NCBI GenBank assembly: GCA_002497285.1
Contig: DANJ01000029.1
Location: 1 to 39,808, forward strand
Origin: Candidatus Pacearchaeota archaeon UBA92
Lineage (GTDB): Archaea > Nanobdellota > Nanobdellia > Pacearchaeales > GW2011-AR1
Direction of reading: 5' to 3'
Length of the DNA: 39,808 nt
The translations under genes were made by a program, and so were the position numbers. Below are positions 16,373 to 23,725 of the stretch, one piece after another; within the stretch, counting starts at the first letter, position 1, and each line of letters starts with the position of its first letter. Below the pieces are notes generated by a model. It saw only the letters and a program-made list of their open reading frames with translations, did not search any database and was not told the origin of the DNA.

Positions 16373-16924
16373 TCAGAACTCCCAAAGTATATCAGAAAAA
16401 TTTGGGCGAAGCCTTTTATCCTTTGTTGGACGAAATTTTAATTTCGTGAGTTTTCGTTGGTCGGATAAAAGAAGTTTTTCTTTTTGTTTCTTTAATTTAT
16501 TTTTCTTTTTTTGTTCTTTTCTCTTATTCTTAAAGTCCGTGTATTCTTTTCTTAATCTTTCTTCCCTCTCTTTTGGAAAAATGGCTTTCTTACCGATTAA
16601 TCTTCTTAATGTATTTGTTAATTCTTCTTCGTTAATTTTATAACCCAATTCTTTAGCCAATTTTAAGTTTTGTAATTCTAAATTTGTTCTGCTTTGAGCC
16701 AAAAGATTGTCTTTGATTTGATATTTTATCTTTATTTGTTGTAGTAGTTGCATTAGAAAATAAAAATGCAAAACTCCAATAATAAAAAACATTAAAGTTA
16801 TCCACCAAGAAAAAACTTTGTAAAAATAAGTGATTATTAGAATAGAGCCAATAAACATTACTAAATAATAAAGAGTCACTAAAAATCTTGATTTGTCCTC
16901 ATCAATTATATTTTCAATTCCCAT
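16373..16924 (-). CDS. Two-TM protein with basic coiled tail
   Basis: 183 aa. Helices at about 13-33 and 37-58 form a membrane hairpin, followed by a long Lys/Glu/Arg-rich cytoplasmic coil (RKEQKKKNKLKKQKEKLLL). No family recognised. The last 30 or so codons (SDQRKLTKLKFRP onward) are read through the antisense of a spacer-element copy at 16394-16484. The C-terminus therefore seems to come from a repeat that inserted into or replaced the original 3' end. Confidence 0.6.
   Translation of the reverse strand: MGIENIIDEDKSRFLVTLYYLVMFIGSILIITYFYKVFSWWITLMFFIIGVLHFYFLMQLLQQIKIKYQIKDNLLAQSRTNLELQNLKLAKELGYKINEEELTNTLRRLIGKKAIFPKEREERLRKEYTDFKNKRKEQKKKNKLKKQKEKLLLSDQRKLTKLKFRPTKDKRLRPNFSDILWEF
16394..16484 (+). 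ncRNA. Structured element, P1/P2 module, copy 2
   Basis: GAAAAATTTGGGC with a GGC-GAA-GCC hairpin, P1 CTTTTATCC (16413-16421) with GGATAAAAG (16463-16471), and P2 ACGAAATT (16430-16437) with AATTTCGT (16440-16447). Conserved unpaired TTTGTTGGA and GAGTTTTCGTTGGTC lie between, then GAAGTTTTTCT. It is a short copy, lacking the downstream parts seen at 12770 and 18368, and it overlaps the 3' end of a gene on the other strand. Confidence 0.6.
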
Positions 16925-16965
16925 AATTTTAAGGAGTTCTTTGAGTTTAAGTATTTTTTTAAATC

Positions 16966-17127
16966 TTAATCTTTAATTTTCTTACCACAGATTGAACATT
17001 TATCTTTCCTTTTATAGAGTGGATAAATATGTAGTCCATATAAAAAAATTCTAAACCACCCCCAATTACTTCTGGCTAAAACAACATCCTTCTTACAATG
17101 GGGGCAATAAACAATTTCTTTAGTCAT
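16966..17127 (-). CDS. Small zinc-ribbon protein (53 aa)
   Basis: 53 aa with two CxxC knuckles (YCPHCKKD near the start, KCSICGKK near the end) around a hydrophobic, aromatic centre (WGWFRIFLYGLHIYPLY). It starts inside the stop region of the larger zinc-ribbon gene before it (8-bp overlap), a translational-coupling arrangement. Probably a metal-binding adaptor at the membrane; role unknown. Confidence 0.7.
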   Translation of the reverse strand: MTKEIVYCPHCKKDVVLARSNWGWFRIFLYGLHIYPLYKRKDKCSICGKKIKD

Positions 17128-17482
17128 CGCTTTTATCTTCTCCCTTCTCTTCTTTTTTTAACCCATTTACTAAAACTTTGTATTGCTTGTTTAAATCTTT
17201 CTTTGTTACTTCTTTATTATCAAATTTCTCTATAAGCTCTGCAATTTCTTTTAATTTTTCTATATTATTTTCATTTTCTAATTCAAAAGCATTTTTACAA
17301 ACAGGACACTCTAAATAATATTTTGTTTCATAAGGAAAAATTGGGATGAAAAATAAGGTTGCCCAATCTCTTGTTCTCACAAGAGAATAATGAGAGGTAT
17401 GAGAGCAAATAGGACATTTTTGAACAAGAGTAGAACCAAAATTTTTAATGTTCCTGTGTCCCCACCCAAATATAAAAAACAT
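17120..17482 (-). CDS. Zinc-ribbon family protein
   Basis: 120 aa. FIFGWGHRNIKNFG at the N-terminus, CPIC near 24 and CPVC near 59, with the intervening DWATLFFIPIFPYETKYY, match the zinc-ribbon family of small proteins that start FxFGWG. A Lys/Glu-rich coiled tail follows from about residue 70. Together with the 53-aa protein downstream and the anchored protein upstream it forms a three-gene minus-strand unit. Biochemical function is unknown in this family. Confidence 0.78.
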   Translation of the reverse strand: MFFIFGWGHRNIKNFGSTLVQKCPICSHTSHYSLVRTRDWATLFFIPIFPYETKYYLECPVCKNAFELENENNIEKLKEIAELIEKFDNKEVTKKDLNKQYKVLVNGLKKEEKGEDKSDD

Positions 17483-17483
17483 T

Positions 17484-17993
17484 TTATTCTAGTTCAGGAA
17501 TTTTATCGTCTAAGATTTCACAATTTTCACAATAATTCACTGAACAAACAGCGAGAGGATAAAGTCCTTCTTTTTGAGAATTCTTATCAGCTTCTAATTC
17601 CGCATATTTATATGAAGTTGATGCTACATTTCCTATTCTCTTTGTAACTGTGGTTACAGGAGTTTCAGAAACAGTATATCCATCTTTATCACCCACATAA
17701 ATATCACAAATTAATTCTACATTTTTAGCTTCTACTTCTCCAAAATTATAAACATCTACGGTTAAAAGATATTCACTAGAATCATACAAATTTTCGCCCC
17801 AAGAGTTTAAAACTCCAAACATTAAAGCTTTTTCTTCTGGAATTTCAGGACATTCGTTAATATAATCTGAACAAGTTTGCTCATTTATTTCTTGAGAAGG
17901 TGCAGATTTTGTAAAATATAAACCAGCAAAGGCGATAACTGCAATTAAAAGTATCACAGAAATAATTTGGTAAGTGTGATTTTCTTTCGCCAT
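17484..17993 (-). CDS. Membrane-anchored extracellular protein
   Basis: 169 aa. An N-terminal signal-anchor at about 8-28 (IISVILLIAVIAFAGLYF) is followed by an external beta-rich domain with six Cys, likely disulfide-bonded (CSDYINEC; CSVNYCENC). The pattern YLLTVDVYNFGEVEAKNVEL suggests a CARDB/Ig-like strand arrangement. Its stop lies 2 nt before the zinc-ribbon gene start. It may be a surface partner of that small unit. Confidence 0.6.
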   Translation of the reverse strand: MAKENHTYQIISVILLIAVIAFAGLYFTKSAPSQEINEQTCSDYINECPEIPEEKALMFGVLNSWGENLYDSSEYLLTVDVYNFGEVEAKNVELICDIYVGDKDGYTVSETPVTTVTKRIGNVASTSYKYAELEADKNSQKEGLYPLAVCSVNYCENCEILDDKIPELE

Positions 17994-18044
17994 AATAAAA
18001 TAGAGTGTAATAACTCCTTTAAAAACTTTTCTTTTTTCGCTTAC

Positions 18045-18098
18045 AATTTGCTAATAGATTGTTGAATTTGTTTCTTAAGCCAAATTGCTTATAGATTG
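18045..18098 (+). promoter_or_regulatory. Direct-repeat operator before the winged-helix gene
   Basis: Two 17-bp copies, AATTTGCTAATAGATTG (18045-18061) and AAATTGCTTATAGATTG (18082-18098), match at 15 of 17 positions and lie 37 bp apart. A third half (GGAATTGCTAAAAGCAATCG) sits over the start codon. Repeats like this directly before a DNA-binding protein gene suggest autoregulation. Confidence 0.5.
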
Positions 18099-18100
18099 CT

Positions 18101-18367
18101 ATGGAATTGCTAAAAGCAATCGGTTTCATAAAAAGAGGTAAAAATAGAAAAGAAATTTTTATGAATTTAGATAAACCGATGATGCCTTCTGAATTAGTTA
18201 TGAAAATTTATAAGAGTAACAGCAACACATATTTTAATCTTGTTTCTCGTGCTTTATCCGAATTGAAAGATAAAAAACTTGTTGAAGTTGTAAATCCCGA
18301 AGAAAGAACAGGAAGGATTTACAGAAGAACAAAAGAAGGCGAAAAAGTTGCTAAAGAATTAAAATAA
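18101..18367 (+). CDS. Winged-helix DNA-binding protein
   Basis: 88 aa. PSELVMKIYKSNSNTYFNLV followed by SRALSELKDKKLVEVVNPEE is a helix-turn-helix with recognition helix and wing (RTGRIYRRTKEGEKVAKEL), of the MarR/ArsR-like winged-helix type common in Archaea. Probably a transcriptional repressor; the direct repeats over its own start are the likely site. It lies immediately before the second full copy of the structured spacer element. Confidence 0.75.
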   Translation: MELLKAIGFIKRGKNRKEIFMNLDKPMMPSELVMKIYKSNSNTYFNLVSRALSELKDKKLVEVVNPEERTGRIYRRTKEGEKVAKELK

Positions 18368-18753
18368 TTTTGCGAAGCAAAACTAAATGTCCGAAGGACT
18401 AAGAACCCCTCAAATTAAATGAAAAATTTGGGTGAAGCGAAACGGAACCTTTTACCCTTTGTTATGCGAAATTTTAATTTCGTTGGTTTTCTCGTTGGTC
18501 GGGTAAAAGAAGTTTTTCTCTGAAAACCTTGTTTTCAGCTATCTGTCCGAAGGACGCAGGCTTTTCTCTCGTATCTTGGGTGGGCAAAAAATGAAATTTT
18601 AAATTTGGTCGATTTATCGACGCTGGGAATCGCTGTTATATTCGTCTGACCAACGGGAAGACCTAAAATTTAGTGCAACGTTCCGAAGGAAAATTTTAGA
18701 GTTTTTGGATTACTGATAAATTCGACCGTAGAGAGTGTATATGTCCGAAGGAC
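18368..18753 (+). ncRNA. Structured non-coding element, copy 3 (full length)
   Basis: Begins at the stop codon of the winged-helix gene. Parts in order: TTTTGC-GAA-GCAAAA (18368-18382); GTCC-GAA-GGAC (18389-18399); AACCCC; P1 CTTTTACCC (18449-18457) with GGGTAAAAG (18501-18509); P2 CGAAATT (18467-18473) with AATTTCG (18476-18482); CTGAAAACC..TTTTCAG; GTCC-GAA-GGAC (18545-18555); GTCGAT-TT-ATCGAC; CTAAAATT (18663-18670) with AATTTTAG (18692-18699) around TAGTGCAACG and TTCC-GAA-GGAA; GTCC-GAA-GGAC (18743-18753). GGTCGATTTATC (near 18608) can also pair with GATAAATTCGACC (near 18715). The remaining gap to 18887 has a TTCTTTT-CTG-AAAAGAA hairpin between two GGGGCGTCTT copies, and a promoter. Confidence 0.6.
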
Positions 18754-18836
18754 GAGAGAGGGGCGTCTTGTTTTGGTTCTTTTCTGAAAAGAACATTTAG
18801 GGGCGTCTTTATATCACTGGACAATGGGCCAAAAGA

Positions 18837-18844
18837 TTTATATA
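18837..18844 (+). promoter_or_regulatory. TATA box of the TdeIII-like R-M unit
   Basis: TTTATATA preceded by a purine-rich AAAAGA, 44 bp before the regulator ATG. GAGGGG about 7 nt before the ATG can serve as a ribosome binding site for this leadered transcript. Confidence 0.5.
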
Positions 18845-18887
18845 GTAGTTCATTTATTTACATTTGTATTCAAATGAGGGGTTAAAT

Positions 18888-19028
18888 ATGACACAGAAGA
18901 ATGTAACATTAAGTCTTGATGAAAATATTTACGATAATTATAAAGAATTTTGTAAAAAGAACGCAATAGCTTTATCAAGAAGTATTGAAGTTTTTATGGA
19001 AGAAAAAACAAAAAAGGAAGGAAAATGA
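18888..19028 (+). CDS. Ribbon-helix-helix regulator of the R-M unit (46 aa)
   Basis: 46 aa. NVTLSLDENIYDNYKEFCKK is the strand-helix start of a CopG/Arc-type ribbon-helix-helix fold, and ALSRSIEVFMEEK is the second helix. Its TGA overlaps the ATG of the methyltransferase (ATGA), so the two are translationally coupled. Small DNA-binding proteins at the head of R-M operons usually act as controllers that delay nuclease expression. That role is inferred from position. Confidence 0.75.
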   Translation: MTQKNVTLSLDENIYDNYKEFCKKNAIALSRSIEVFMEEKTKKEGK

Positions 19029-20626
19029 GTCAAGCACTTTTATCAATAACCGAGGCATCAAAATGGGCATCTGATTATTTAGATAGACCTGTGTCTCAAT
19101 CGAATATAAGTTATTTAATTCAATATGCTAAGATAAAAAAATATTCTGATGAGCAGAAAAAAATAAAGGTTAATCAAGAAGAACTAAAAAAATACTATGA
19201 TGAAGAGGTTGTTCAAAAACAGCAACAATGGAAAAATAAATTAGGTAATGATTTAGATTGGGGTTTATCCTTTGCTCATCTTAGAGAATCAGATACTACA
19301 AAACATGTTCACAGACTACACCCTTACAAAGGAAAATTTATTCCTCAATTAGTTGAATATTTCTTAGATAAACATATTAATACTCATAAAAAAAAGATTT
19401 ATTTTAAAGAGGAAGATGTTGTTCTTGATCCCTTCATGGGCAGTGGAACAACTCTTGTTCAATCATCAGAAATAGGTTTGCACTCCATAGGTATTGATGT
19501 TTCAGATTTTAATTGTTTAATCTCTAAAGTTAAAGTAGGAAAACATGATGTAGTTAAATTAGATAAAACCGCAAGAAATGTTTGTTTCAAAACAAGAGAA
19601 TTTAGTCAAAAAGTATTTGATGATTCTTTCGATGAACAATTAAAAGAAAAATTATCCGAATTTAATAATAAACATTTTCCGAATCCCGAATTTAAGACAA
19701 AAATTAGAAAGGGATTAATAGAAAATGAAAAAGAATACGGAGAAGGAAAACTTAAACAATTTCTAAATGAAAATAGAGAATTTTTTGAGAAAAACGGGAC
19801 AAAAGATAAGACTGGGCTATTGAATGAAAAAGATATGAATAGTTTTTTGAATAAATGGTTTTCAAAGAGAGTAAAGCAAGAACTCTTTTACTATACAAAA
19901 TTATTAGAAAAAATTGACGATGGAAACCTAAAAAATATCTTGAGAGTTATTTTAAGTAGAGCTGCTCGTTCTTGCAGAGCAACAAAGCACTCGGATTTGG
20001 CAACCTTAACAGAACCTCAAATTGGACCTTATTATTGCAGAAAACATAAAAAATTATGCACTCCAATAAATAGTGTTGTTAAACATTTGATAAGATATAC
20101 CTATGACACAATAGAAAGATTGAAAGAGTTTTCAAATATTAAAAAAGATGTTAATTCTTTTGTAATTCATGGAGATTCAAGAGAAGTAAATATATTTGAT
20201 GAAGTAAAAAAACAAAATCCTGAGTTTTATAAGTTGTTGTTAAATCAAAAAATTGCGGGAATTTTTACATCCCCCCCTTATGTTGGGCAGATTGATTATC
20301 ACGAACAACACGCTTATGCTTATGAGCTTTTTGATATTGCAAGAAAAGATGATAAAGAAATAGGCCCTTTATTCAACGGACAAGGACAGAAAGCAAAGGA
20401 GGAATATGTTGAAGGGATAAGCAAAGTTTTCATAAATATAAGTAAGTTTGTAAAAGATGATGGAGACTTTTTTGTTGTTGCAAATGATAAATATAATCTT
20501 TATCCTATAATTGCTGAAAAAAGCGGATTAAAAATAGTGGAACAATTTAAGAGACCTGTCTTAAATAGGACGGAGAGAGATAGACAACCTTACGCAGAGA
20601 TTATATTTCACATGAGGAAGGTTTAA
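19025..20626 (+). CDS. DNA methyltransferase, SPPY (probable N4-cytosine) type
   Basis: 533 aa. Residues 7-40 look like a helix-turn-helix (SITEASKWASDYLD). HVHRLHPYKGKFIPQLVEYF precedes motif I VVLDPFMGSGTTLVQSSEIG (about 132-151), and motif IV FTSPPYVGQIDYHEQ lies near 415. A helical insert at about 185-300 probably holds target recognition. SPPY favours N4-cytosine methylation. A TdeIII-like nuclease lies about 1 kb downstream (convergent); if the pairing is right a GGNCC-like target is possible, by analogy to TdeIII and MjaII. Confidence 0.88.
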   Translation: MSQALLSITEASKWASDYLDRPVSQSNISYLIQYAKIKKYSDEQKKIKVNQEELKKYYDEEVVQKQQQWKNKLGNDLDWGLSFAHLRESDTTKHVHRLHPYKGKFIPQLVEYFLDKHINTHKKKIYFKEEDVVLDPFMGSGTTLVQSSEIGLHSIGIDVSDFNCLISKVKVGKHDVVKLDKTARNVCFKTREFSQKVFDDSFDEQLKEKLSEFNNKHFPNPEFKTKIRKGLIENEKEYGEGKLKQFLNENREFFEKNGTKDKTGLLNEKDMNSFLNKWFSKRVKQELFYYTKLLEKIDDGNLKNILRVILSRAARSCRATKHSDLATLTEPQIGPYYCRKHKKLCTPINSVVKHLIRYTYDTIERLKEFSNIKKDVNSFVIHGDSREVNIFDEVKKQNPEFYKLLLNQKIAGIFTSPPYVGQIDYHEQHAYAYELFDIARKDDKEIGPLFNGQGQKAKEEYVEGISKVFINISKFVKDDGDFFVVANDKYNLYPIIAEKSGLKIVEQFKRPVLNRTERDRQPYAEIIFHMRKV

Positions 20627-20682
20627 AGGGGAAATATCTTTTTAACCGACAAGTCTAAAAAATAATGGTTCTTCTCTGTTTA

Positions 20683-21615
20683 ATGAAATATATCTACTTG
20701 GATTTGAATAAATGGGTTTTGCTTTCTAAGGGGTGGTATGAAGGAAAAGGAGAGGTATATAATTTAGTTTGTAAGTTAAAAGAAAAAATTAGAAATAAAG
20801 AATTTATGATTGTTGTTTCTTTAATAAATCTCAAGGAAGCTTTGAAGAGAATGAATGAGGAAAGTAGAAATAGATTATTAGATTTTATCTTTGAAATGTC
20901 TCAAGGAAACACTATTTCTCCCTTCAGAGATTGGGTAGTGGATGATGAAGTAGAAAATTTATTTCTTGAAAAATTAAATAAAAAAATTGATATTAAATCA
21001 AAGGTAATTAGAAAGGGACTTTCAGGCATGATTGGGATGGAAGCTTCAATACAAGGAAATTTTTCTGAAGAGATTAAAGCTAAAATGAAGGAAAGGGTTA
21101 ATTCTTTAGAAACATTTAAACTTATTATTTCAACCCCAAAATCAGCAAATAGGGCAAGAGAGGATAATTTATATTTTAAGCAACAAGTTAAAAAGTTTGA
21201 AGGAATTAGAGAAAACGAAAGAAAAAACAAGAATAAGAAAGAACAATTTGAAGGGGTTTTAAGAAGTTATTTTAGAGATTTTATTATGCAAAGAATTATA
21301 CAATTTTTCTTTAAATATGGTTTTGCTGTAACTAAAACAGATATGAACTTTGAAGAGATAGAAGATTGGCTTAAAAGACTTCCTGCAACTTATTCATATT
21401 TCTCTTTGTTGGATTGGAGAGATAGAAATTTAAATAAGAAAATTGAAGCAAATGATTTGTATGACTTAATGAGCTTTACAATGGGTATAGCATACTGCGA
21501 TATTCTTTTTGGAGAAAATAGATTTGTGGCTTTATCTAAACAAGCGAAACTGAATAAATTATATAACACCTTAATCACTTCTTCATTAGAAGAATTCAAG
21601 AAAATAGTTTCTTAA
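20683..21615 (+). CDS. PIN-like domain protein between methyltransferase and nuclease
   Basis: 310 aa from the second ATG (MKYIYLDLNKWVLLSKG). The ATG six codons earlier is possible but adds a stretch unlike the fold. A first acidic residue in YLDLNKW at the end of strand 1, a strand-helix IVVSLINLKEALKRM, and a C-terminal NDLYDLMSFTMGIAYCDILF with further Asp residues fit a PIN-like RNase fold. The centre (about 110-200) is Lys-rich and helical. It follows the methyltransferase by 56 bp on the same strand. It may be an RNase backup or toxin arm of this R-M unit. The assignment is pattern-based. Confidence 0.6.
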   Translation: MKYIYLDLNKWVLLSKGWYEGKGEVYNLVCKLKEKIRNKEFMIVVSLINLKEALKRMNEESRNRLLDFIFEMSQGNTISPFRDWVVDDEVENLFLEKLNKKIDIKSKVIRKGLSGMIGMEASIQGNFSEEIKAKMKERVNSLETFKLIISTPKSANRAREDNLYFKQQVKKFEGIRENERKNKNKKEQFEGVLRSYFRDFIMQRIIQFFFKYGFAVTKTDMNFEEIEDWLKRLPATYSYFSLLDWRDRNLNKKIEANDLYDLMSFTMGIAYCDILFGENRFVALSKQAKLNKLYNTLITSSLEEFKKIVS

Positions 21616-21659
21616 GTCTTTAGATTTTAATAAAGATAGGTATAAAAAATTTTCATCTT

Positions 21660-22433
21660 CTAAACATCCATCTTCTTTTCAGCAACTTCTTTTATCTTAT
21701 TCTGTATTTTTTCCTTAAACTCTTTACCAACTTCATCAAAGATTTCTAAAACTTCTTCGTAAGTTCCTTTTCCGCCAAGAAGTTCCCAAAATTTTTCAGC
21801 GACATAAAGCTCTTTTTCTTCATCCAAAAATCCTTGCATTGTAAATCGGCTGTATGGCTCTGGATGATATGGGTTATAAGGGATAGCTAAAATTGTATTT
21901 ACTTCCTTTTTTCTAAGTGCAATCCATTCCAACAATTTTTGTTTTGATTTGACAAAAACATCTATATTGGGTTTTGCTGTTTTTATCTCAATATAATATT
22001 CATCATTTCCTTTTTTTAAGAATAAATCAGCTCTGACTTTTATTTTTCTTCCACCATTATTTTTACATTTTAAAATCTCATTTATTTCTTGCTCTTTATT
22101 TGCTTTTCTTGTTCCATTCTTTATTTCTTGAAGAATCTGGGAAATTATAGAGTTTTCTTCATTTGTAATCTCTCCCTCAACATCATAACCAGTTTTTACT
22201 TCATCATAATGGGCTAATGCAACAATTTCTGAAATTTTCTCATAAACTGACATTCCCAAAGTTGTAGCCAATGAGTGTATAAAAGAATAAGAAGCTACTT
22301 TTTCAGAATCTTGCATAAGTTTAACCAAAAAAGGCATAGAGGTTGTTTCTCTTACATATTTTGATAGTTTATCGTTTAGTTTTGACCTTAATAGTTCCTT
22401 AATTTCTTTAATTTGGCTTTGATTGAGTGTCAT
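21660..22433 (-). CDS. TdeIII-like type II restriction endonuclease
   Basis: 257 aa. The core KVRADLFLKKGNDEYYIEIK (D, then E-I-K, near 135-153) is a PD-(D/E)xK site. IPYNPYHPEPYSRFTMQG and FWELLGGKGTYEEVLEIFDE are characteristic of the TdeIII/MjaII nuclease group (GGNCC cutters). It is convergent with the PIN-like gene, with 44 bp between them, and its own promoter lies in the spacer next to the recombinase. The methyltransferase at 19025 is its probable partner. Ends with TAG. Confidence 0.82.
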   Translation of the reverse strand: MTLNQSQIKEIKELLRSKLNDKLSKYVRETTSMPFLVKLMQDSEKVASYSFIHSLATTLGMSVYEKISEIVALAHYDEVKTGYDVEGEITNEENSIISQILQEIKNGTRKANKEQEINEILKCKNNGGRKIKVRADLFLKKGNDEYYIEIKTAKPNIDVFVKSKQKLLEWIALRKKEVNTILAIPYNPYHPEPYSRFTMQGFLDEEKELYVAEKFWELLGGKGTYEEVLEIFDEVGKEFKEKIQNKIKEVAEKKMDV

Positions 22434-22469
22434 CTTATTAAGAAAGATGGTCTTTTATTTATAAATGCT

Positions 22470-22640
22470 ATTATTTCCGTATCCGAAACCCCCTTTCTTT
22501 AAAATAGGAAACAAGAAAAATATTTGGGTGTAACGAAGTGAAACCTCTTATCGTTTGTTAGACGAAATTTCCGAGAAATTTTGTGAGTTCTCTCGTTGGT
22601 TCGATAAGAGAAGTATTTTTCTGTTTTTATAATCGAGCAA
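22470..22640 (+). ncRNA. Structured element, P1/P2 module, copy 4
   Basis: CCGAAACCCCC (the AACCCC landmark), GAAAAATATTTGGGTG, P1 CTCTTATCG (22545-22553) with CGATAAGAG (22602-22610), and P2 ACGAAATTTC (22562-22571) with GAAATTTTGT (22575-22584). Conserved TTTGTTAGAC and CTCGTTGGTTC lie between, then GAAGTATTTTTCTG. One P2 pair is G.T, tolerated only if the plus strand folds. The 458-bp gap 22434-22891 continues with other hairpins (TGTCGC-GTAA-GCGAC near 22660; AGCCCA with TGGGCT near 22730 and 22780) and no gene. Confidence 0.6.
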
Positions 22641-22864
22641 ACCGCAGTTTGGGAGACTATTTGTCGCGTAAGCGACTTCGAGCCGACCCCCTAGTTTTTC
22701 TGAAAGAAAAATATTTTTAATCGTTTCGAGCCCACCGAGTAATATGTCGCCTAACAGCCTTTTAACGAACTCCTTCGAAATTGGGCTTTAGAGGGCTGGA
22801 AAACCTAAAATATGGGTAATGCCTTGGGAAATTTTGTCTTAATTTGATAGTTATCGCTTAGCTA

Positions 22865-22872
22865 TTTATATC
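22865..22872 (+). promoter_or_regulatory. TATA box of the recombinase gene
   Basis: TTTATATC centred about 24 bp before the recombinase ATG, consistent with leaderless transcription from the right end of the spacer. Confidence 0.5.
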
Positions 22873-22891
22873 ATTTTTCTATCGATTAGGA

Positions 22892-23725
22892 ATGGGATAT
22901 GTTCCTGTGGATTGGGAGAAAGCTGTTGCCCGGGAGTGTAGGAGAAGGAGATACAGCAGAGAGACTGCTAAGACTTATATTTATTGCATTAATAAATTCT
23001 TAAAATCTGCTGGAAAGGACTTAGACCATATCAGCAAAAAGGATGTAAGGTTGTTTTTGGAGGAATTATCGGAGAAAGGGCTATCTGGGAGCAGTATGAA
23101 TGTCTATCATATGGCCATTCGCTTCCTTTTTGGCAATGTTCTTGATAAAAAAATTTGGATTGATATAAAATATTCTAAAGTTCCTGAAAAGCTACCTGGT
23201 GTATTGAGCAAGGAGGAAGTAATGAGGCTTTTTGAGGCTATTGGGAATGAGAAACACAGGTTAATGGTTGAATTGATGTATGGCTCTGGCTTGCGTGTTT
23301 CAGAGCTGATTAATTTGAGAGTTATGGATTTGAATCTGGAGAAGGGATATGGGTTTGTCAGAGCTGGGAAAGGGAATAAGGATAGGATCTTTATTGTTCC
23401 AAGAAAGCTAGCTGGAAAAATAAGTGAGCTGATAGATAATGAATTTTTGAATAATGAGAATTGTCTGTTCAATAGTAATAGAGACAAGAGATATCATGTT
23501 AAGAGCTTGCAGACGATAATTAAAAAAGCTGGAAAGATGGCTGGAATTGAAAAAAGAGTTCATCCGCATATGTTAAGGCATAGCTTTGCTACTCATTTGA
23601 TTGAGAATGGATATGCAGTTAATGATGTGCAGGCATTGTTAGGACATAAAAGCCCTGAAACTACTATGATTTACCTGCATGCTTCAGGAAATATGATTAA
23701 TGTAAAAAGCCCATTAGATATCTAA
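22892..23725 (+). CDS. Tyrosine recombinase/integrase
   Basis: 277 aa with a SAM-like N-terminal domain (about 8-90) and a complete catalytic set: R135 (GSGLRVSEL), K160 (GKGNKDR), H226 and R229 (HPHMLRHSF), H252 (LLGHKSPETT) and the nucleophile Y261 (TMIYLH). The end VKSPLDI resembles the SPLD ending of integron and many archaeal integrases more than XerA. No IntI-specific extra domain is present, and the length is Xer-like. It sits at the right edge of the accessory island, and its last bases overlap the stop codon of the ABC ATPase gene. It is the obvious candidate to move the island or its cassettes. Confidence 0.9.
   Translation: MGYVPVDWEKAVARECRRRRYSRETAKTYIYCINKFLKSAGKDLDHISKKDVRLFLEELSEKGLSGSSMNVYHMAIRFLFGNVLDKKIWIDIKYSKVPEKLPGVLSKEEVMRLFEAIGNEKHRLMVELMYGSGLRVSELINLRVMDLNLEKGYGFVRAGKGNKDRIFIVPRKLAGKISELIDNEFLNNENCLFNSNRDKRYHVKSLQTIIKKAGKMAGIEKRVHPHMLRHSFATHLIENGYAVNDVQALLGHKSPETTMIYLHASGNMINVKSPLDI

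Noticed and set aside
12760..22640. CRISPR array
   Set aside because: Repeats are few, long, diverged and unevenly spaced, with no unique 30-40 bp spacers and no cas genes in the window.
22760..22800. GCCTAAC near 22750 as an attI/attC core
   Set aside because: No matching GTTRRRY lies at a suitable distance and no imperfect palindrome of attC shape surrounds it.
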